Of a stretch of DNA of 64,000 bases, positions 1-8,789 are shown piece after piece. The notes under the pieces are model-generated. The model saw only the letters and a list, made by a program, of their open reading frames with translations, was not told the DNA's origin and did not search any database. Both the position numbers and the translations under genes were made by a program. Position 1 is the stretch's first letter. Every line of letters starts with the position of its first letter. This stretch comes from Reinekea sp. G2M2-21 (lineage in GTDB: Bacteria > Pseudomonadota > Gammaproteobacteria > Pseudomonadales > Natronospirillaceae), in NCBI RefSeq assembly GCF_015687175.1, contig NZ_JADPQG010000004.1, forward strand, positions 248,001 through 312,000, in the 5' to 3' direction.

Positions 1-2
1 CC

Positions 3-995
3 ATACTAGCCATCTATATTGTGATCAAAACCATTCCAGGCCTGCTGGATTGGGCATTCTTCTCTGCCGACTGGGTTGGCACATCACGGGATGATTGCTC
101 AAGAGAAGGAGCGTGCTGGGTTTTCATTAATGTGTGGTTCGATCAGCTGATGTACGGGCGTTTTCCGGAAGATCAGGTTTGGCGGATTCAGGCGTCTTAC
201 ATCATTGCAATTGCAGCGGCCATACCGCTGTTTATTCCAGCGGTGTCACGCAAAATTAAAACAGCATTGGCACTGTTCTTACTGGTGTTATTTCCGATCA
301 TTTGTTTCTACCTCTACTATGGCGGCAGTTTTGGTCTGGAAGTTGTTGAAACGACGTTGTGGGGTGGTCTGTTTTTAACTCTGGTTATTGCGGTTACCGG
401 TATCGTCATGTCCTTGCCGTTGGGTATTTTGTTGGCACTGGGTCGACGCTCCAACATGCCCGTGGTTAAATCGGTTTGCATCGTGTTTATCGAGTTCTGG
501 CGTGGGATTCCTCTGATTACCGTGCTGTTTATGGCCTCGGTGATGTTCCCTCTGTTCGTTCCTGAAGAGTTAAGCCCGGATAAGCTGATTCGAGCCCTCA
601 TTGGTGTGACCTTATTTTCGTCTGCCTACATGGCCGAAGTTGTTCGCGGAGGTTTGCAGGCCATTCCGAAAGGTCAATATGAAGCGGCTGCTGCGTTGGG
701 ATTGAATTATTGGAAAAGCATGCTGCTGATCATCTTGCCACAGGCATTGAAAATGGTGATTCCAGGCATTGTGAATACCTTTATTGGGCTGTTTAAAGAT
801 ACCACGCTGGTGTTGATTATCGGGTTGTTCGACTTGTTGGGCATGGCTCAGCTGGCAGCAACTAACCCGAATTGGCTGGGATTCTCGATAGAAGGCTATG
901 TCTTCGCTGCACTCGGTTTCTTTGTGTTTTGTTTTACCATGAGCCGATATTCTCAGAGTTTAGAGCGCCGTTTGAACACCGGCCATCGAAATTAA
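3..995 (+). CDS. aapM: Polar amino-acid ABC transporter permease (AapM/BztC type), 5' end cut by window edge
   Basis: Inner-membrane permease of a glutamate/glutamine/aspartate-type ABC importer. The frame is open from base 3, and a GTG at 21 is only an internal candidate, so the true start lies before the window. The long N-terminal extension with the [12 protein letters not shown] region is typical of AapM/BztC. Several hydrophobic segments follow, and the C-terminal half carries the EAA loop ([20 protein letters not shown]) that docks on the ATPase. The stop lies 10 bases before the ATPase gene, so the two are one operon. The partner permease and binding protein should lie upstream, outside the window. 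Family assignment is firm; exact substrate is inferred. Confidence 0.9.
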   Translation: MLAIYIVIKTIPGLLDWAFFSADWVGTSRDDCSREGACWVFINVWFDQLMYGRFPEDQVWRIQASYIIAIAAAIPLFIPAVSRKIKTALALFLLVLFPIICFYLYYGGSFGLEVVETTLWGGLFLTLVIAVTGIVMSLPLGILLALGRRSNMPVVKSVCIVFIEFWRGIPLITVLFMASVMFPLFVPEELSPDKLIRALIGVTLFSSAYMAEVVRGGLQAIPKGQYEAAAALGLNYWKSMLLIILPQALKMVIPGIVNTFIGLFKDTTLVLIIGLFDLLGMAQLAATNPNWLGFSIEGYVFAALGFFVFCFTMSRYSQSLERRLNTGHRN

Positions 996-1005
996 GGAAG
1001 TTTTT

Positions 1006-1773
1006 ATGAGTGAAAATAGCCAACGCGAATTGTCAGAAGAAGTGGTTATTCAACTGAAGCAGATGCACAAGTGGTACGGTGAATTCCACGTGCTGAAAGA
1101 CATCAACCTGGAGGTAAAAAAGGGCGAACGCATTGTCGTTTGTGGTCCTTCTGGTTCAGGTAAGTCCACGATGATTCGTTGTATCAATCGGTTGGAAGAG
1201 CATCAGCAGGGGCAGATCATTGTGAATGGCATTGAACTGACTTCAGATGTTAAAAACATCGAGGAAGTTCGACGCGAAGTCGGTATGTGTTTTCAGCACT
1301 TTAACCTGTTTCCGCATTTGACGATTCTGGAAAACCTAACATTGGCTCCGATGTGGGTACGGAAAATCCCGAAAGCCGAAGCTGAAGCGACTGCGATGCA
1401 TTACCTGGAGCGAGTGAAGATTCCAGACCAGGCTAACAAGTACCCAGGCCAGTTGTCTGGTGGTCAGCAGCAGCGTGTGGCTATTGCGCGGTCATTGTGC
1501 ATGAAGCCCAAAATCATGCTGTTTGACGAACCGACTTCGGCACTGGATCCGGAAATGATCGCGGAAGTTCTGGATGTTATGGTCACACTAGCGGAAGAGG
1601 GTATGACCATGATTTGCGTGACCCATGAAATGGGTTTTGCGCGTAAGGTAGCCGACCGAGTGATCTTTATGGATGCCGGTCAGGTCATCGAAGAAAATAA
1701 CCCACATGATTTCTTCGAAAAGCCTGAGAATGAGCGAACTAAGTTGTTCTTAAGCCAGATCCTTGGGCATTAA
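1006..1773 (+). CDS. aapP: Polar amino-acid ABC transporter ATP-binding protein
   Basis: Cytoplasmic ATPase of the amino-acid importer, 255 aa, the usual length for AapP/GltL/GlnQ. Walker A (GPSGSGKST), the Q-loop ([10 protein letters not shown]), the ABC signature (LSGGQQQR), Walker B (IMLFDEPTS) and the switch His (VTHEMGF) are all present. The start is an ATG about 7 bases after a GGAAG Shine-Dalgarno. It is the last gene of the operon and is followed directly by a strong terminator. Substrate is probably glutamate/aspartate/glutamine, inferred from the permease type. Confidence 0.93.
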   Translation: MSENSQRELSEEVVIQLKQMHKWYGEFHVLKDINLEVKKGERIVVCGPSGSGKSTMIRCINRLEEHQQGQIIVNGIELTSDVKNIEEVRREVGMCFQHFNLFPHLTILENLTLAPMWVRKIPKAEAEATAMHYLERVKIPDQANKYPGQLSGGQQQRVAIARSLCMKPKIMLFDEPTSALDPEMIAEVLDVMVTLAEEGMTMICVTHEMGFARKVADRVIFMDAGQVIEENNPHDFFEKPENERTKLFLSQILGH

Positions 1774-1791
1774 GATCTACGAAAATGAAGG

Positions 1792-1818
1792 AGCCCAGTA
1801 CTTGCTGGGCTTTTTTTT
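1792..1818 (+). terminator. Intrinsic terminator after the amino-acid transporter operon
   Basis: AGCCCAG and CTGGGCT form a 7-bp stem with a 6-base loop, followed by a run of eight T. It lies 18 bases after the ATPase stop codon and before the convergent rhodanese gene. Confidence 0.9.
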
Positions 1819-1829
1819 GATCGGTTACA

Positions 1830-2072
1830 TCACAAGACGTTAGCGAGACCACCGGCGTTGGTAACCTTTGTATAGCCTGCTCGTTCTAACAGTGTTTTCG
1901 CAACACCGGCGCGACCACCTGAGGCGCAATACAGGGTGATTTCCTCATTCGTTTTCATCTTGCATCCTTTGCTTAGTTTTATCGCCAGTTGATCGACTGG
2001 AATATTGACGGCGCCGGGTGCATGGCCCATGTGGAATTCGGCAGGGCTGCGAACATCGACTAAGTGCTGCAT
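1830..2072 (-). CDS. Single-domain rhodanese-like sulfurtransferase
   Basis: 80-aa single rhodanese domain, the short GlpE/PspE-like form. The N-terminal VDVRSPAEF motif and the active-site loop with Cys49 (YCASGGRA) are intact, so it should bind a persulfide on Cys49 and act as a sulfurtransferase. No signal peptide is visible, which suggests a cytoplasmic protein, unlike PspE. A GGAGA Shine-Dalgarno precedes the ATG. It is convergent with the ABC operon and lies downstream of the DJ-1 gene on the same strand, with a 107-base gap. Physiological sulfur donor and acceptor cannot be read from sequence. Confidence 0.88.
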   Translation of the reverse strand: MQHLVDVRSPAEFHMGHAPGAVNIPVDQLAIKLSKGCKMKTNEEITLYCASGGRAGVAKTLLERAGYTKVTNAGGLANVL

Positions 2073-2179
2073 TGGTAGTCTCCAAGAAAAGTAAGGGTTA
2101 GGTGTATATTAGTTAAGCCTAATTTATATGCAACAGCTTATTATGAACCGCAATGTCCCATATTTGAGACAATATTCGG

Positions 2180-2725
2180 TTACCGTACCAAAGCGGATTC
2201 AACCTCATCACGTTTCTGGATGTCGAACAGCTGTTCAACCAGGAAAAGTGCGAAATCAAGTGCGACACCCGGCCCTCGCCCAGTGATGATATGGCCATCC
2301 ATTTCAATCGCGTTACCGGTATTGGTCCAACTGCCTTCGTAATCCGCCAGTGCCTGGGGGTAGCTGGTGATGGTTCTGTTATTCAAAATGCCTGCAGCGA
2401 CCAGTGCACGGGGAGCAGCGCAGATCGCAGCGATTGGTTTACTCAGTCCATCCTGATTTTTAATGAGTTGTTGCAAGTTCGGATCGGACGCCAGATGGTC
2501 AGCGCCGGGCAGACCGCCGGGCAATACAATTAAGTCAAAACTATCTTCCTCAAGATCGCCCAGCAACGTGTCTGGAACCAGTGTAGCGCCTCGGCTGGCC
2601 TTGACCGGACCGCCGAGAAGCCCTGCGGTAATCACTTTTGCTCCAGCGCGGGTCAGAATGTCCGTGATTGTAATTGCTTCCATTTCTTCACACCCATCGG
2701 CCAGGGGTACTAATACGGTTTTCAT
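2180..2725 (-). CDS. DJ-1/PfpI family protein (YajL-like)
   Basis: 181-aa DJ-1/ThiJ/PfpI-superfamily protein. The frame is open further upstream, but the ATG at 2725 is preceded by GAAGGAGCG and gives the family N-terminus MKTVLVPLADGCEEMEA. Glu16 and the nucleophilic-elbow Cys102 (AAICAAPRAL) form the conserved DJ-1 pair. YajL-type proteins are implicated in protection against oxidative and glycation damage and as chaperones; the enzymatic role is debated in the literature. The gene is divergent from leuS across a structured 250-base region. Confidence 0.9.
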   Translation of the reverse strand: MKTVLVPLADGCEEMEAITITDILTRAGAKVITAGLLGGPVKASRGATLVPDTLLGDLEEDSFDLIVLPGGLPGADHLASDPNLQQLIKNQDGLSKPIAAICAAPRALVAAGILNNRTITSYPQALADYEGSWTNTGNAIEMDGHIITGRGPGVALDFALFLVEQLFDIQKRDEVESALVR

Positions 2726-2762
2726 TGTTGCGCTCCTTCTGCATTTGGTTCTCTTTGTATTG

Positions 2763-2841
2763 TCGCTGCTGTACTTGCCATGCGTTAGCTTGCTCACGTT
2801 GCGAATTGGGGCAACGTGTATAAGGTGGCAAGTGGCAGCGA
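2763..2841 (+). promoter_or_regulatory. Candidate structured leader upstream of leuS
   Basis: Bases 2763-2780 (TCGCTGCTGTACTTGCCA) pair with 2826-2841 (TGGCAAGTGGCAGCGA) as a long stem with one small internal loop. It encloses a second perfect 8-bp hairpin (CACGTTGC, 2795-2802, with GCAACGTG, 2811-2818). The plus-strand frame across this stretch is open and very rich in leucine codons. Together with the terminator-like hairpin at 2926 this could be a leuS attenuation leader. The pairing is read directly; function and even transcription direction are inference. Confidence 0.4.
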
Positions 2842-2925
2842 CTAATTGTTTAGTTTGGACCCTCAATCTTCTTCTGTCACCGTTTAAAAGCCATGACGTC
2901 TGGGGTATTCTTGCCTGTCCGCAAT

Positions 2926-2950
2926 GCTGGGTCATTTACCCGGTTTTTTT
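2926..2950 (+). terminator. Terminator-like hairpin just before leuS
   Basis: CTGGGT and ACCCGG form a 6-bp stem (one G-T pair) with loop CATTT, followed by seven T. It ends only 28 bases before the leuS ATG on the same strand, which is an odd place for a plain terminator and suggests an attenuator. A weak alternative partner for its 5' arm is GACCC at 2858-2862. Confidence 0.5.
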
Positions 2951-2978
2951 AACACTGATAATGTGAGTTTCAAATCCA

Positions 2979-5558
2979 ATGGAAGCAAGTTACTCCCCCG
3001 CCGCAATTGAGCGCAAAGTCCAACAAACTTGGGATGAAAAGGAGGTCTTTAAGGCCGTGGTCGACAGCAATAAAGAAAAGTTCTACTGCCTGTCGATGCT
3101 ACCGTACCCAAGCGGCGCACTGCACATGGGTCACGTACGTAACTACACCATTGGCGACGTTATCAGTCGTTTTCAGCGCATGCAGGGCAAAAATGTTATC
3201 CAGCCAATGGGTTGGGATGCGTTTGGTATGCCCGCAGAGAATGCTGCTATTAAGCACGGTGTTGCTCCTGCCAAATGGACTTTTGAAAATATCGATTACA
3301 TGCGTGAACAGCTCAAGGCACTGGGGTTTGCCTATGACTGGAGCCGCGAAGTGACGACCTGTAAGCCCGACTACTACAAGTGGGAACAATGGTTCTTCAC
3401 TCGTTTAATCGAGAAGGATCTGGCCTATAAGAAGTCTTCTTTCGTTAACTGGTGCCCGCACGATCAAACGGTATTGGCCAATGAGCAGGTGCACGATGGA
3501 TGCTGCTGGCGGTGTGATACGCCTGTCGTACGTAAAGAGATGGATCAATGGTTCGTTCGTACAACTGCTTACGCTGAAGAGTTACTCAACGAGCTGGACA
3601 ACTTACCGGGATGGCCCGACGAAGTGAAAGCCATGCAGCGTAACTGGATAGGTAAGTCTCGCGGTGTGACCATGCAGTTTGGCGTAAAAAACTCCGACGA
3701 CATCATTGAGATTTATACCACGCGTCCAGACACCGTGATGGGCGTCACTTACCTGGCCGTTGCTGCTGCACACCCTTTGGCGAAAGCGGCCGCACAAGGC
3801 AATGCAGAATTGGCAGCGTTTCTGGAAGAATGTAATACCTCAACGACATCGGAAGCTGATATGGCGACGATGGAGAAGAAAGGTTGTGCCACGGGTGTGA
3901 TGGCGATTCACCCTTTGACTGGTGAAGAGGTTCCGGTTTGGGCTGCGAATTTCGTATTGATGGATTATGGTACGGGTGCGGTTATGTCGGTTCCGAGTCA
4001 TGATCAGCGTGACTGGGAATTTGCCCATAAATATGGTCTGACCATTCAACAAGTGGTTGCACCGGCGCAGGGCAGTGACCTTGAATGTGATTTGAATAAA
4101 GAAGCGTTCACCGAAAAAGGGGTTTTGATCAATTCCGGTAAATTTGATGGTCTGGAATTCGATGCCGCCTTTGATGCCATTGCAGAACAGCTAATCGCTG
4201 ACAACAAAGGGTCAGTGACCACTAATTATCGTCTGCGTGATTGGGGGGTTAGCCGACAGCGTTATTGGGGTACCCCCGTTCCCGTTGTTTATGTGGACGG
4301 ACAGGCCAAACCGGCCGATTCTTTCCCGGTGGAGCTTCCATATGACGTTGTGATCGATGGCATGAACTCCCCCATCAAGAATAATCCAGAATTTGAGAAC
4401 ACAACTTGGCAAGGTCAGCCAGCCATTCGCGAAACTGATACCTTTGATACGTTTATGGAATCAAGTTGGTATTACGCGCGCTATTGTACACCGCATTATG
4501 GCGAGGGCATGTTGGAGCCTTCAGAAGCGAATCATTGGCTACCGGTTGATCAGTATATTGGCGGTATAGAGCACGCCACGATGCACCTGATGTATGCCCG
4601 CTTTTTCCACAAAGCATTGCGGGATGAAGGGCTGGTGACTTCCGACGAGCCGTTCACCAATTTATTGTGTCAGGGCATGGTGCTCGCTGAAACCTGGTCG
4701 AAAACCGAAGGAACCGCGAAAGTTTGGGTGTCGCCGGAAGATGTGATCGCAGAGAAAGATGAGCAGGGTCGCATTATTGGTGGGGTTCAGAAATCGACTG
4801 GCGACAAAGTCACCTATGGTGGTATGGCAAAAATGTCGAAGTCAAAACTCAACGGACGTGACCCGCAACAAGCGATTGAAGAATACGGCGCCGATACGTT
4901 GAGATTATTTTCAATGTTCGCCGCGCCTCCGGAGCAAACCCTTGAATGGACTGAATCTGGTGTTCAGGGGGCAAAGAAATTCCTGGAACGATTGTGGCGA
5001 GCAGTGCATCAATTGGTTGAGTTGGGTGATGTCCCTGCTCTGGATACCAATGAATTGAATGATGCCGAAAAAGCATTACGTCGGAAAACGCATGAAACCA
5101 TCGAAGGCGTGACCATCGATTGTGGAGAGCGGAAGACATTCAATACCGCCATTGCCAAAATTATGGAGCTGTTGAATGCCGTGAATAAATTTGCGGCGGA
5201 TGCGTCGGAACCGAGTCCTGTGGTTCATGAAGCGCTTTATAACGCCGTATTGATGTTGTCGCCTATTGCGCCGCATATTGCGCAGGAACTATGGGAAGCC
5301 TTGGGCGGTGAAGGTTTGGTTATCGATGCTTCCTGGCCGGTGGTTGATGCTGCAGCGCTGGTCAAAGATACATTGTTGTATGTCGTCCAAGTGAATGGCA
5401 AGGTACGCGCCAAGCTGGAAGTTGCTGCCAGTGCCAGTAAAGACGAAATTGAAGCAACCGCACTCGCCCACGAGCAGGTGCAAAAGTTCACCGATGGCAA
5501 CACAGTTCGTAAAGTGATCGTTGTGCCGAACAAACTGGTCAACATCGTCGCGAATTAA
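2979..5558 (+). CDS. leuS: Leucyl-tRNA synthetase
   Basis: Class Ia aminoacyl-tRNA synthetase that charges tRNA-Leu, 859 aa, matching the usual bacterial length of about 860. The HIGH motif appears as HMGH (residues 49-52) and the second signature as KMSKS (618-622). The CP1 editing domain lies between them, with the T-rich [17 protein letters not shown] segment. The start is the ATG giving [15 protein letters not shown]. It is preceded by a hairpin-rich leader and followed by its own terminator. In many Gammaproteobacteria lptE lies between leuS and holA; here it is missing. Confidence 0.98.
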   Translation: MEASYSPAAIERKVQQTWDEKEVFKAVVDSNKEKFYCLSMLPYPSGALHMGHVRNYTIGDVISRFQRMQGKNVIQPMGWDAFGMPAENAAIKHGVAPAKWTFENIDYMREQLKALGFAYDWSREVTTCKPDYYKWEQWFFTRLIEKDLAYKKSSFVNWCPHDQTVLANEQVHDGCCWRCDTPVVRKEMDQWFVRTTAYAEELLNELDNLPGWPDEVKAMQRNWIGKSRGVTMQFGVKNSDDIIEIYTTRPDTVMGVTYLAVAAAHPLAKAAAQGNAELAAFLEECNTSTTSEADMATMEKKGCATGVMAIHPLTGEEVPVWAANFVLMDYGTGAVMSVPSHDQRDWEFAHKYGLTIQQVVAPAQGSDLECDLNKEAFTEKGVLINSGKFDGLEFDAAFDAIAEQLIADNKGSVTTNYRLRDWGVSRQRYWGTPVPVVYVDGQAKPADSFPVELPYDVVIDGMNSPIKNNPEFENTTWQGQPAIRETDTFDTFMESSWYYARYCTPHYGEGMLEPSEANHWLPVDQYIGGIEHATMHLMYARFFHKALRDEGLVTSDEPFTNLLCQGMVLAETWSKTEGTAKVWVSPEDVIAEKDEQGRIIGGVQKSTGDKVTYGGMAKMSKSKLNGRDPQQAIEEYGADTLRLFSMFAAPPEQTLEWTESGVQGAKKFLERLWRAVHQLVELGDVPALDTNELNDAEKALRRKTHETIEGVTIDCGERKTFNTAIAKIMELLNAVNKFAADASEPSPVVHEALYNAVLMLSPIAPHIAQELWEALGGEGLVIDASWPVVDAAALVKDTLLYVVQVNGKVRAKLEVAASASKDEIEATALAHEQVQKFTDGNTVRKVIVVPNKLVNIVAN

Positions 5559-5579
5559 GTTGATTCCTGTACAAACTCA

Positions 5580-5625
5580 AACGTTAAATGCAGTCTGGTT
5601 TCAGGTCCGCATTTAGCGTTTTTTT
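5580..5625 (+). terminator. Intrinsic terminator between leuS and holA
   Basis: AACGTTAAATGC (5580-5591) pairs with GCATTTAGCGTT (5609-5620) as a 12-bp stem with one G-T pair, followed by a T-run. It separates leuS from holA transcriptionally. Confidence 0.88.
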
Positions 5626-5648
5626 AACCTTGACCAATTTGGGTTGTG

Positions 5649-6677
5649 ATGAAAATAACCGCTGCGCAATTGCACAAAAATCTACACAGTAACAGCTTAC
5701 CGCCTGTGATATGGGTGAGTGGCGATGAGCCATTGTTGGTGCTGGAAGCCTGTGACGCGATTCGTAACGCCGCAAGTAAACAGGGTATTACTGAACGAAA
5801 TGTTATCGAGGTGGATGCCCGCTTTGACGGTTCCGATCTCATCGCGGCGAATCAGTCGATGTCGTTATTTGGCGAGCGTGAATGCATAGAGCTGCGCTTG
5901 CAAGCCAAGTTCAATGATAAAGGCCGTAAAGCCTTATTGGAGTATGTTCAAACCGCGAATCCGGATAACCTGTTGTTGATCGTGTCTGAGCGGATTGAAG
6001 GTTCACAGAGCAAAGCCAAGTGGTTCAATCAGGTGGTCGATGCTGGCTGGTGGTTACCACTGTGGCCAATAGAGCATCATCAACTACCGGGCTGGATTAC
6101 GCAGCGTATTCAGCAAGCGGGTCTCAGTGCAGAGCCAGATGCGGTGGCTTTGCTGGCTGAAAGGATCGACGGCAACCTGCTGGCGGCAAAACAGGAAATC
6201 GAAAAACTGGCCTTGCTTGCCGAAGATGGGCGCATCAGCACCGATCTAATTCTCAGCAGTGTCGCTGACAGCTCGCGCTATACGGTGTTTGATCTGTCCA
6301 GTGCCTTTTTGACCGGGGACCTGGCGAGAACGCTCAGAATTATGCATGGACTCGCCTCTGAAGGTGTTGAACCGCCAATCGTTCTTTGGCTGATCACTCG
6401 TGAGTTACGTTTGCTGATTGAATTAGCGGAAGCGCAAGCTCAAGGACAGTCGATTAATGGTGTTTTTAAACGACTGCGTATTTTTGACAAGCGGCAAAAC
6501 GACTATCAGCTAGCCATGCAGCGAGCCTCGGTGGTGCATTATCAACGCTGCTTAGTGTCCTGTTCTCGAATCGACGCCATGATAAAAGGGCAAGTAAAAG
6601 GCGATCCATGGACATTGATCAGTGAAATGCTGGTGGCTATAACTGCGCCCGGTCTTCCGGCTTATCAGCTTCAGTAG
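5649..6677 (+). CDS. holA: DNA polymerase III delta subunit
   Basis: Delta subunit of the clamp-loader complex, which opens the beta clamp for loading on DNA. At 342 aa it matches the E. coli length of 343. The N-terminus MKITAAQLHKNL, the PVIWVSGDEPLLVLEA segment and the SSRYTVFDLSSAFL region are typical of HolA. A GTG at 5646 and an ATG at 5649 are adjacent; the ATG is preferred, though neither has a strong Shine-Dalgarno. The 3' end overlaps the convergent NrtS-like gene by 41 bases. Confidence 0.93.
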   Translation: MKITAAQLHKNLHSNSLPPVIWVSGDEPLLVLEACDAIRNAASKQGITERNVIEVDARFDGSDLIAANQSMSLFGERECIELRLQAKFNDKGRKALLEYVQTANPDNLLLIVSERIEGSQSKAKWFNQVVDAGWWLPLWPIEHHQLPGWITQRIQQAGLSAEPDAVALLAERIDGNLLAAKQEIEKLALLAEDGRISTDLILSSVADSSRYTVFDLSSAFLTGDLARTLRIMHGLASEGVEPPIVLWLITRELRLLIELAEAQAQGQSINGVFKRLRIFDKRQNDYQLAMQRASVVHYQRCLVSCSRIDAMIKGQVKGDPWTLISEMLVAITAPGLPAYQLQ

Positions 6678-6873
6678 GTCGCACGTGTTTATGCTTGTTC
6701 GTGTGATAGCTGTACACAAATACCGTGTAAGGCACTAAATAGGTCAGGAAAAAAGCTGGCCAGCGCATCGCTTCATCGCCGAAAATGGCTTGCCACTGGT
6801 TGATCAATGTGAGTATCGAGCCAACCACCAACGCGGTTCGGATGCCCTTCAGTACGACTTCTTTCGGTGCCAT
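6637..6873 (-). CDS. Small membrane protein, NrtS-like (nitrate/nitrite transporter family)
   Basis: 78-aa protein with two hydrophobic stretches: TALVVGSILTLINQW near residues 13-27 and AFFLTYLVPYTVFVYSY near 40-56. The spacing and the LINQ and TYLVPY motifs resemble the NrtS family, small proteins linked to nitrate/nitrite transport in cyanobacteria and found in many marine bacteria. The charged C-terminus (TEADKPEDRAQL) is encoded inside the 3' end of holA on the opposite strand. The family match is from memory; the transport role is unproven here. Confidence 0.7.
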   Translation of the reverse strand: MAPKEVVLKGIRTALVVGSILTLINQWQAIFGDEAMRWPAFFLTYLVPYTVFVYSYHTNKHKHVRPTEADKPEDRAQL

Positions 6874-6967
6874 AGCTTATTCTTCCTACGGAAGCGGTTT
6901 GAAATACGAGTTGTTTGACGATCCTATAACGGCATAGGCCATTCGCAAAGCCTTAGCTCGCATCGTA

Positions 6968-7840
6968 TTACTGATCCTGTAACAACCAGCGGTGTGCGGT
7001 TTTAATCACAGAAGTTCGCAGTCGTTTCATGGCTGCGCCTGAGGACCGCCAGCTGTGCCAATACAGCGGAACATCAACATAGTGATTAGGAGCAATATCG
7101 ATCAGGCTGCCAACCTCCACCGCAAGCGCGGCCTGTATCTGAGGTATCATGCCAAAACCGCAGCCTGACGCGGCCAGTTGAACAAAACCTTCAGATGAGG
7201 GGCAGATAATGGGGTTGGCGGGTTCAGGCTGCTCTAATTGCGACAAGAACCGATGCTGGAGTCGGTCATGTTGGTTGAAAATGAGGCATGGCGCCCGGTA
7301 CAAGTCAGAAAAATTTTCCAGCAATTTGAATCGCAGTAAAAATTCGGGATTGGCATAAGCGCGATAGCGCATAATTCCCAAGCGGTCCACCCGGGCTCCG
7401 TTAACGGGCGTGCCATCTGAACACAGGCAAGCGAGAACCTCGCCACGCCGCATACGTTCAATGCCAGTATCCTGATCTTCAATGACTAAATCCACGTCCA
7501 GTTCGTCCGTACTTCGCCCCAATGCCTCCGAAAACCAGGTGGCTAAAGAGTCCGCGTTAATGGCAATGCGGGCATGAACACGTTTGTCACGTTCGAGTGG
7601 CAAGTCGAGGTCGGTTTCTAGGTGCTGTACCGTTTCCAGATGCGTGATCAGTCGAACGCCCAACTCCGTTGCCTTGGGAGGCGTGTGGCGGAGAATCAGC
7701 GGGGCACCCAGCCGCGCTTCCAGTTGCTTGATACGTTGGCTGACCGCCGACTGACTTATATTCAGTTTTTGAGCTGCTTTTTCAAAACCATGGCATGAGA
7801 TGACCGCTGCCAATGCTTCTAATGCCCGATAATCCATCAT
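6968..7840 (-). CDS. argP: LysR-family regulator ArgP (LysG/IciA type)
   Basis: LysR-type activator with an N-terminal winged helix (FEKAAQKLNISQSAVSQRIKQLE) and a C-terminal effector domain ending at 290 aa. The helix, the following RLGAPLILRHTPPKATELG and the overall length match ArgP, which senses lysine/arginine and activates the exporter argO. The upstream frame is open to an ATG at 7867; ATG 7840 or 7837 aligns better with the family N-terminus (DYRALEALAAV), but no Shine-Dalgarno decides. It is divergent from an ArgO/LysE exporter gene, the classic pairing. Confidence 0.9.
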   Translation of the reverse strand: MMDYRALEALAAVISCHGFEKAAQKLNISQSAVSQRIKQLEARLGAPLILRHTPPKATELGVRLITHLETVQHLETDLDLPLERDKRVHARIAINADSLATWFSEALGRSTDELDVDLVIEDQDTGIERMRRGEVLACLCSDGTPVNGARVDRLGIMRYRAYANPEFLLRFKLLENFSDLYRAPCLIFNQHDRLQHRFLSQLEQPEPANPIICPSSEGFVQLAASGCGFGMIPQIQAALAVEVGSLIDIAPNHYVDVPLYWHSWRSSGAAMKRLRTSVIKTAHRWLLQDQ

Positions 7841-7867
7841 AATTGCTACTAAATCCGGCTTATTCAT

Positions 7868-8058
7868 TTATGTTGTTAATCATAGACCTGAAAACAAGAA
7901 AGAGACACCGTAGGTCATTCCCTTGACTGGATTTGGCTCTGAAAAAAACCAATCCTCTCATCATTAGTGTATCTTATTATAGTAAAGAAATATTAATTAG
8001 ATTAATTTTCGTTTCAGGCTTAGCATTTTGTGAAATCCACTCAAAATGTAATTTGTCC
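7868..8058. promoter_or_regulatory. argP-argO divergent control region
   Basis: About 190 AT-rich bases separate the divergent regulator and exporter. ArgP normally binds such a region next to the argO promoter. I see AT-rich tracts (around 7965-8010) but no clear palindrome, so this is placement by context only. Confidence 0.45.
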
Positions 8059-8664
8059 ATGACTGAATATCTAATCGGTTTTACCATTGCTATTGGGCTG
8101 ATCATTGCCATTGGCGCTCAAAATGCTTGGGTCTTGGGGATGAGTGTGCGCCGCTTGTATCCCTGGAGTATCGCGATTGTCTGTTTTTCCGTGGATGCGC
8201 TGCTGATGTGCGTCGGTGTACTCGCGTTCAAAACCATTCAAAAGGCTTTACCTTCTATCGTGCCCTGGCTGACCTGGGTCGGTATTTTGATGCTGCTGTG
8301 GTTGTCATTGCAATCACTTCGCCGGGCTGTGAGAGGTAAGCAAGTATTGACCATGAGCGAACTGGGTCGGGGAATGACACAAAAAAAAGCGGTGATGACG
8401 GCTTTGGGTATATCTTTGTTGAATCCGCACGTGTATTTAGACACTGTGGTATTGATTGGCAGTATCGCGTCGACGTCTGCGCACCCATGGCAGTTTTGGT
8501 GGGGCTCTGCTTCTGCTTCGGTCATCTGGTTTTCATTGCTCGCAGCCATTGGTCAGCCATTGCGCAAATGGCTATCGTCTCCCTGGCGCTGGCGAATCTT
8601 CGACGGAGCGATGGCAGGTATAATCGCTTGGGTGGCGGTCAATCTTTTCCTGTCATTGCCCTGA
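8059..8664 (+). CDS. argO: LysE/ArgO-type amino-acid exporter
   Basis: 201-aa inner-membrane exporter of the LysE superfamily, about six hydrophobic segments. The conserved N-terminus (IGAQNAWVLG) and the LLNPHVYLDTVVLIGSIA motif are close to E. coli ArgO (WLNPHVYLDT). Such proteins export arginine, lysine or toxic analogues. The frame is open up to 7933, but the ATG at 8059 gives the family start, so the upstream 42 codons are taken as untranslated. Expected to be activated by the divergently encoded ArgP. Confidence 0.9.
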   Translation: MTEYLIGFTIAIGLIIAIGAQNAWVLGMSVRRLYPWSIAIVCFSVDALLMCVGVLAFKTIQKALPSIVPWLTWVGILMLLWLSLQSLRRAVRGKQVLTMSELGRGMTQKKAVMTALGISLLNPHVYLDTVVLIGSIASTSAHPWQFWWGSASASVIWFSLLAAIGQPLRKWLSSPWRWRIFDGAMAGIIAWVAVNLFLSLP

Positions 8665-8712
8665 TTTTGGTTGGTACCGGAGTCAACAAAAAAAGAATTT
8701 TTAAAATCAACC

Positions 8713-8752
8713 AGCCAGCTGTTTAAATCTATCTATCAGGACTGGCTTTTCT
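8713..8752 (+). terminator. Possible weak terminator after argO
   Basis: AGCCAG (8713-8718) and CTGGCT (8742-8747) can pair across a long loop, followed by TTTCTT. The loop of about 23 bases makes this a weak call. Confidence 0.3.
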
Positions 8753-8789
8753 TAATCTGTGCTTCTTTAAGTAATCGTTGGAAGGCGTT

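Noticed and set aside
2463-2966. Long plus-strand frame (167 codons) across the DJ-1 gene and leuS leader
   Set aside because: It overlaps the DJ-1 coding region antisense, has no ribosome site and its Leu-rich end is better considered as possible leader sequence than as a protein gene.
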